Source: Siphonodentalium dalli (lineage: Eukaryota; Mollusca; Scaphopoda; Gadilida; Siphonodentaliidae). Taken from it: a DNA stretch of 64,000 bases. The notes under the pieces were generated by a model. The model did not search any database. It was not told where the DNA came from and worked only from the letters and a program-made list of their open reading frames with translations. Below, piece after piece: positions 58,191 through 64,000 of the stretch (position 1 is the first letter of the stretch; each line of letters opens with the position of its first letter). The stretch covers positions 66,777,127-66,841,126 of the forward strand of contig CP136061.1 of assembly GCA_032622095.1 (NCBI GenBank), read 5' to 3'. A program made the translations under genes and the position numbers.

Positions 58191-59169
58191 ACACATAAGT
58201 TTTTAAGTCTATAAACACTATTTGATTTGAATATTCTTTTGAATAGTCTTACCATTGACATATTCATTCATTCAAACCAGTTGATCTATTTTGTAACTTG
58301 GCTTTTAGTCGCTGGGCTCCGGCATCTGGGCTTTTAGTCACAACTGAAATAAAAATAAGTGAGAATATCTTGGAGCGAATTTCTGCAACAATTTCACCGC
58401 CTGGTGGACCCATTTGGAAAAAAATACATTCCCTGTGTCTAATTCTACATTTTGATATACTATACGCCCCATTATATTCAATATACCGGCTGAAATCGAT
58501 CCTGTAATTGTAAACATCGAGTCCATTTTTAGATGTTTTATCGGAGCGTGTTTGCGTGTTCGCCATTACAATATTCGCACTAAAACAGCCATCTTGTAGC
58601 TAAAAACGAATGCACAATATTCCACTGCGTTATTTGATACCTAAAACTTGTTGTTTGCTAGTGTATTCAACGAGAAATCTAAATTCTAAACATTAATGTC
58701 GAACGCAGTTTTTCGTGTTTGTGGAATTTTATGTTAGGTCAGTTGTCGACCGAATAATGTAACTTCCGGTGTCCGGTCAATGGCGGGGTTAATATGTGTG
58801 GATAGGGCGAATGTGGACCTTTCGTTAGACACCAAAAGTAGCCCTCTATGTGCTGTATTCCTCGAGATATCGGCCGTCCCACGCAATTTGAAAATCCTGT
58901 TCCGCAGATTGTCATTCTATCCCAAATTCCACCCCATGTTAGGTCAGTTGTCGATCAAATAATGCAACTTCTGATGTCCGGTCAGTGGTTGGGTTAATAT
59001 GTGTGGATAGGGCGAATGTGGGTCTTTCGTTAGACACCAAAATGAGCCCCCTACGCCCTGTATTCCTCGATATATCGGCCGTCCCACGCAATTTGAAATT
59101 CTGTCCCGCAGATTGTCGTTTTGTCCCATATCCCATCCCATCCCGCAGATTGTCATGTCCCCATATATA

Positions 59170-59616
59170 ACATATACACAGTGTGTACACTTTGTTAGTT
59201 GCCAATTATTTCTCGATATTTCAATTAGAAAACATGAGATGTCGATGAAAAAATCAAGACATTATCTAGTTTGTGTTTTGTTGAATCTACTTTCGGTTAT
59301 CGACATGCCGGCTATTGTTTTGGCTGTTCTTTCAACCGTGCGTGCCAGCCGATCGTCGTTTTTCGGGCGGTTCCGATTTCTTCCGAATATAATTCCATAC
59401 ATCCACGCGATGATTCGCGCCGAAAATGTGGTTGTATCTGAGAAGATTTCTTACTCTGACCGCAGTTTTCAACAATTTAATACGGGGCTAATACCGCATC
59501 AATAATATGCAACCTTGGGGTTTTATTTCTAGTTTTTTATGACTTTTCTTATGGTATATCGGATACAGTTCTGTCTGACATGAAATATATACCCACCAGG
59601 AGTGAAGCTAATGACT
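59170..59616. other. Unassigned DNA, possible LINE debris on the minus strand
   Basis: The minus strand at about 59,290-59,420 reads IFGRNRNRPKNDDRLARTVE then RTAKTIAG, which resembles the segment NLSxxDxxRLxRxxRxAxKIIG found near the C-terminus of several LINE ORF2 proteins. One short block in a region without other support, so weak. Confidence 0.25.
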
Positions 59617-59890
59617 TTAACTTTTGCCAAGGGTGCTATTGGGTATTTTGGGCTGTATTTGTCACGATACACTTTTCGATTTAAATACATTTACAAAAGT
59701 GGCTTTTTCGCTAAATGTATATAAATATAAGGATTAACTGTCATGTGGACTATTTTTATGGAGATGTAACCGTGAGGTAAGTGGTCATAACTTGTATGTA
59801 AAACCCTTTGGGTTTTACACAAGTTATGTCCACTTACCTCACGGCTACATCTCCATAAAAACAGTCCACATGACAGTTAATCCTTATATC
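59617..59890. mobile_element. Hairpin repeat, copy B, with shared flank
   Basis: Hairpin at 59,724-59,889: ATATAAGGATTAACTGTCAT on the left and its complement on the right, meeting at a palindromic AAAACCCTTTGGGTTTTACA near 59,800. The preceding 59,617-59,723 is the complement of 42,840-42,955. Its right end abuts LINE coding sequence directly (ATATCGACAATTCC), so it probably interrupted that LINE. Confidence 0.75.
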
Positions 59891-62126
59891 GACAATTCCA
59901 AATGCAAGCTTCCTATTTTCCGAACAAAATGTGATAATAACATATCTGATTTACCTATCATGATCGATGATATAACTGAAGCCATACAATCAACCAAACC
60001 AAATAAAGCACACGGTCACGACGGAATTACCGTTCGTATGTTACAAGGAAAGATTGACCGAGTGGTCGTCCCTCTTCGCATTTTATTTTTAATGTCATTT
60101 GAATCGGTATGCTTTCCCGGTTCTTGGAAACAGGCGAATGTTATTCCAATTCATAAAAAATTACCGATCCGCTACTGACAATTACCGACCAATCTCACTG
60201 TTACCCGTTCTTTGAATTTTTGTTTAAAAAGTTGCATTGAAATACCTTTCTAAACATTTCTTTAACAACGGATTAATATATGGTTATCAGTCCGGTTTCA
60301 TTCCTGACCACAGCACACTATACCAGCTGCTGGAAATACAACACTCCTTGTGCCAGGCTCTATAGATCAGAAATTGTGCGCATGTGCTATTTTTTGCGAT
60401 ATTTCGAAGGCGTTTGAACGAGTCTGGCACGATGGGCTGTTATTTAAGCTTGAACAATGCGGAGTCAACGGACGACTTCTGGCCTGGATTGAAAATTATT
60501 TATCTAACAGGACACAAGGATTAATTGTTGGACAAACATTTTCGAGTCCCCTGCAACTGAAAGCAGGAATGCCTCAAGGATAAATCCTTGGCCCTTTTTT
60601 CTTCCTAGTTTTTATAAATGTTATACATGATAATTTAAAATCTTTCACGCGTATGTACGCCGACGACACATGTTTTACATCATTCGAGGACGCTAGTACC
60701 TCATGTGAACAGAACCTGCAAACAGACGTAGAAAGTATATATGTGTGGTCCAAACAATGGACGGTCAGTTAATCGAGCAGATCGAAACACATAGACATAT
60801 TGGTGTGTTTCTTCAGTCTAACCTCAATTGGGACAAGCAAATAGGAAATTTGTGCGAACGGTTAAGGTCTCGCCTATCGCAACTGAGACGATTGAGATTC
60901 ACATGCAGTTAATCGGCGAACTTTGAAATGTATGTACAAAACCTTTATTTTGCCACTTATGGATTACGAAGATGTAGTTTGGGCTCATGCACCGAACACT
61001 CTTCTTGTACTGATTGATCGGATACATTACGACGCCGCCCGAATTGTTAGTGGGTTAAATAAATCTGTTTCGAATGAAAAACTCCTCACCAATCTAGGAT
61101 GGCCTACACTTGACACCAGACGCGAACACCATAAATTTAATACTTGGCAGAAAATAATTCTTGGAAAAGCTCCCAATTATCTGAGTACACCTTTGCCGAC
61201 CTTTGCTAAAGATCAATCTACCTACTCACATCGATATCCATTACTATTCTTACAGAAACGCACCAATACAGAATATTTTTAATCGACATTTCTGCCTGAG
61301 ATGGTAATCAAGTGGAATGCAGTGGTAATAAATGGTTCATCTGATCGCACCAAAACCGACATATTGAAATTAATGTATGACAAATTGCCTATCTTCCCCC
61401 CAAAACCGCCGCCATACTTCAATTCAGGCTCTCGCAAGTGGAACATCGTGCACACCAAGCTAAGGAATAACTGCAGCGATTTAAATGTCGATAAACTTGG
61501 AAACTATATCTCCATAACAGCCCACTGTCAATTCGGGTTTTATATTGAAGACGCCTTGCATGTTTTCTTCCAGTGCCCATTATTTGAAGAAAGTCGATTA
61601 CTATTCCTCCAACGCCTTTGGCTAAATGGAATTTTCGTTGATAGGGTTGAAGATATCCTCTTTGGTCAAAGCAGCCTATCCAGTATTCTAAATGATAAAT
61701 TGTTTAGCAATACGAAAACGTTCATTGCATCGTCAGGTAGATTCCATTGACGGAAAATCTTCAAAATCCAAATAAGCCTATATCTTCATGTATTCGCCCA
61801 TACTGATATCAAAGGACTCGGCTCAGCTCGCCATAGGACCTGCATCCCCTCCTTGATATATGTCCATTCACTTTAGACCTCATCTTCAATCTCGATCCCC
61901 CGTTTTATATACTACATTCCAACTATAAACTAACTTTGAGTCCTACATAATTCCACATATAAATAGTATTATGCGTTTCAACATTGTTAAGGGAGAGGAG
62001 CAATATTCTAAGTTGAATAACTTGTGCTCCCATCCATTTTGATCAACTCATATGATATTTTCATATTCCAATTGTCAATGTATAAAATGTATTATGTAAA
62101 GTGGGTTCAAATAAAATAGTTCAAAC
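59887..62126 (+). pseudogene. LINE ORF2 reverse transcriptase to 3' UTR (CR1/L2-like), multiply broken
   Basis: Ordered reverse transcriptase blocks across several frames: KPNKAHGHDGI and FPGSWKQANVIPIHKK (59,990-60,165), NYRPISLLPV (60,180-60,212), YQSGFIPDHST (60,283), FCDISKAFERVWHDG (60,387, first catalytic Asp), LKAGMPQG then a stop in place of Ser before ILGP (60,558-60,595), and YADDT (60,656-60,670, catalytic Asp pair). Then a deletion of the post-palm region, HRHIGVFLQSNLNWDKQI (60,792), and the C-terminal region to the stop at 61,750. In the terminal zinc knuckle (about 61,527-61,581) one Cys is lost (CQFGF where relatives have CxCG). The 3' UTR runs to AAATAAAATAGTTCAA (62,109-62,126). 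The endonuclease half is absent. Confidence 0.85.
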
Positions 62127-62290
62127 AATACCCCACACACTCGGCCATTCATACACTCCATGTTTGAATATACACCTCACACATGACAATCAGACTCCAT
62201 ACAGTCACTCCTTCATATTCACTCCACCATTGACAAAATGTCACTCCCTGTATACCTAGTCGCCACACACATGGCCATATAGCTTAATTG
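62127..62290 (+). repeat. Partial 290-bp monomer downstream of a LINE 3' end
   Basis: Begins at ACAATACCCCACACACTCGG and keeps the monomer order to CCTAGTCGCCACACACATGGCC, with an internal loss near 62,195-62,215. It follows the LINE end with no spacer. Confidence 0.7.
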
Positions 62291-63871
62291 GCATGATAAT
62301 ATAAAAAATTATACATAACCCTGCATGACCGAACAATTTTAACAAACAGTGACTGACACTTACATAAATATGACTTGCAGATTTGTTACCACACAACTCC
62401 TTATTATGTGGTACTTCGTTCTGGCAATAAACATTAAGTTTGTCAATTGATGAAAAAACACCATCAATCAATTTAAAACGACATCCTGAAACTTTAGTCT
62501 TGATAAATATTACATTTGTAGAATAGTGGACATTATCACTGATGTATATGATTGATGTGAACCACATTTTTGTATTATTAATTACTGTATATGTTGGCTG
62601 ACTATATTGCAAGTTAATTTTGTAAACTCACATATAGTTACAGTATATTACACGTAAGAGCCATGCATATATGATAGCCATTAAGTTATGTCACTGTGAA
62701 CATTTGAGTAAATTGTCAAACTGTAGGGTTCAATGTTAAATTTTGATCGCAACTGTAGAACTGTACCCACGGAGATTTATCCGACGACAATATTCTCAAA
62801 AATACATTTCAGAGTCATTCTTGACATCTGTGCCAAATTTCAACTCGCACAATTCATGATAAGGCTAATCTTGTTGGTTAATATTTTTTATAACCTGGAA
62901 ACGCTCTTTAAATTCTTAAAACCGTCCAAACAATTTGTAAACATGTAGACTCTGAAAGCAGATCGCTATATTTTATAATTTTGTTAATTTCAACTCGCAA
63001 AGTCCACCAGAAGGTTTGTTATGAGGATTAATATTTGTATAATAAGTAAACGCCCTTTAAAATCTTAAAACAGTCCAAAACACTTTTTCCAATCAAATTT
63101 CAACTGGACACAGGTAGACTCTGACAGTAGACACGCTATTGATAAATAAAACGTTCGCATGTCGTGTTTGACATTCATAAATTGCGCGACCGTCTTCTTT
63201 TCGACCAAAGGAATCTGACTTGTCGTGCAATCAGCTAGGGTGGGGGTAGGGTTAGCTTTCTCTGCGATATCTTTACCAACAAATAGATGGATCGGAGTTT
63301 CGTTTGTGACATATGATAAAGATATCCTTGTAGATTGTTCATGTTTGTCTATCTGTGATATAGTTGATTTCAAGAATATACAGTACCTTAATATTTGGGA
63401 AAGAAAATTGAAAATGCAGTCATAAATACAATTCATCTGACGATTTTAGGATAAAATTTCACATTAAGATATGCAATTTTGCAATTTGTGGCAAGATCTC
63501 TCCCGTTTTTCAATTTCCAGGAACAAAGAAAGCCACTTATCGAACTTGCTATGCGTAATAGCATGTTTTTATTACCAGGTTAACGGGAAAGAAATAGAGG
63601 GGTACACAAACAAAAGCCTCACACAAACCTGTTTCCACTAAAATATCAAGCTGGAAACAGGTAGATTCTGAAAATAGTGGTATAGAAACCGTTCTCATAT
63701 CGCTTTTAACATTCCGAAAATGCGCGACCATTTTTTTCGACTTAAGGATCCGGTTAAATTGTGATGTTTGTGGTTGTTGTGCTGAACTCTTTGGTTATCC
63801 ACTTCTTTGGTTTAAACATATGTGACCCGCCATATAAAATCCAATCGTAAGTCTGGATTGTTTTACCCTGT
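62291..63871. repeat. Diverged dispersed or tandem repeats, non-coding
   Basis: Blocks at about 62,893-62,965, 63,050-63,215 and 63,628-63,755 share a GGTAGA(C/T)TCTGAxA core followed by a GCGCGACC then TTTTCGAC end (the last two only). Spacing is about 550 bp between the clearest two. The minus-strand frames over these blocks (63,065-63,436 and 63,549-63,731) share residues because of this. GTGACCCGCCATATAAAATCC at 63,822 resembles MITE ends (compare GTGACCCATGTC at 18,558). Confidence 0.45.
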
Positions 63872-63940
63872 GCCAATGCATTCTCTTATATATGCGAGTC
63901 GACCATAGATCGCCTCGCATATATAAGAGAATGCATTGGC
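63872..63940. repeat. Perfect 27-bp inverted repeat, 15-base loop
   Basis: GCCAATGCATTCTCTTATAT plus ATGCGAG at 63,872-63,898 is exactly complementary to 63,914-63,940. Probably the centre of a MITE whose right side runs out of the window; the left side may begin near GTGACCCGCC at 63,822. Confidence 0.8.
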
Positions 63941-64000
63941 CTAACAATTTTTTATCATTTTTTAAAAATAAACGTTTCCTCTGCTCATGTTTGTCTGGGG

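Larger units (their letters stand above)
56497..59161. mobile_element. Foldback element with 8-bp target duplication
   Basis: CATATATA (56,489-56,496) | GGGACATGACAATCTGCGGG ... complement | CATATATA (59,162-59,169). The two arms are mirror images about 57,829: two matching 100-codon frames sit at 57,092-57,394 (plus) and 58,264-58,566 (minus), whose coordinates sum exactly to that axis. Subterminally each arm has two ~205-bp tandem units (GGGACAGxATTTCAAATTGC, then CGAGGAATACAGxGC). The centre is a minisatellite. No transposase is visible. Long arms with nested tandem repeats are the hallmark of foldback/Galileo-type elements; an 8-bp duplication with GG-termini would also suit Merlin or hAT-type enzymes. 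Very high arm identity implies recent formation or gene conversion. Confidence 0.8.

Overview
This window looks like AT-rich nuclear DNA from an animal, most likely a marine invertebrate. A bivalve or other lophotrochozoan is my best guess, from the frequent CATGTACATG-type runs, the dense Helitron and foldback DNA elements, and the CR1/L2-like and RTE-like LINE debris. That placement is inference. I see no intact host gene, no spliced exon chain and no structural RNA gene. All coding signal I trust comes from decayed retrotransposons, plus one broken C2H2 zinc-finger fragment.

Layout. 1-2.9 kb: unrecognised non-coding DNA. 2,888-5,904: a non-autonomous Helitron-like element; a second copy lies inverted at 28,814-31,487. 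6,754-9,561: a TTAA-flanked, piggyBac-like non-autonomous element, interrupted by a 5'-truncated LINE at 7,575-8,857 with an 8-bp target duplication. 11.6-12.7 kb: a diverged array built on GCCGCCATCTTG. 13.73-17.12 kb: a long inverted repeat whose centre is a 21-bp minisatellite of switched polarity. 18.5-20.7 kb: hairpin elements and a dispersed repeat. 21.8-22.7 kb: a LINE endonuclease fragment. 25.1-26.6 kb: a LINE 3' end followed by a roughly 290-bp monomer repeat.

31,789-47,357 reads as one composite. An outer inverted-repeat element has termini starting CACCCCCGTGTAC, flanked by ATTAT on both sides. It holds the zinc-finger pseudogene in its centre. Its right arm is split about 10 bp from the end by an 11.3-kb element with CACTGCC...GGCAGTG termini, which is itself full of tandem repeats and small MITEs.

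48.2-53.9 kb: a Helitron-type 3' terminus, three copies of the 290-bp monomer, a frameshifted LINE ORF1, and a frameshifted LINE endonuclease. 54.57-55.97 kb: an element made of CGCTTAAGCG-like motifs with a smaller element nested in it. 56,497-59,161: a foldback element with CATATATA target duplications and mirror-symmetric arms. 59.6-62.3 kb: a hairpin repeat, a decayed LINE reverse transcriptase and 3' end, then the 290-bp monomer again. The last 1.7 kb holds diverged repeats and a perfect 27-bp hairpin.

The genes do not form a pathway. The window is a record of successive insertions, and target duplications allow several of them to be ordered. Family names rest on terminal sequence, target-site length and motifs read by eye; no database search was possible.
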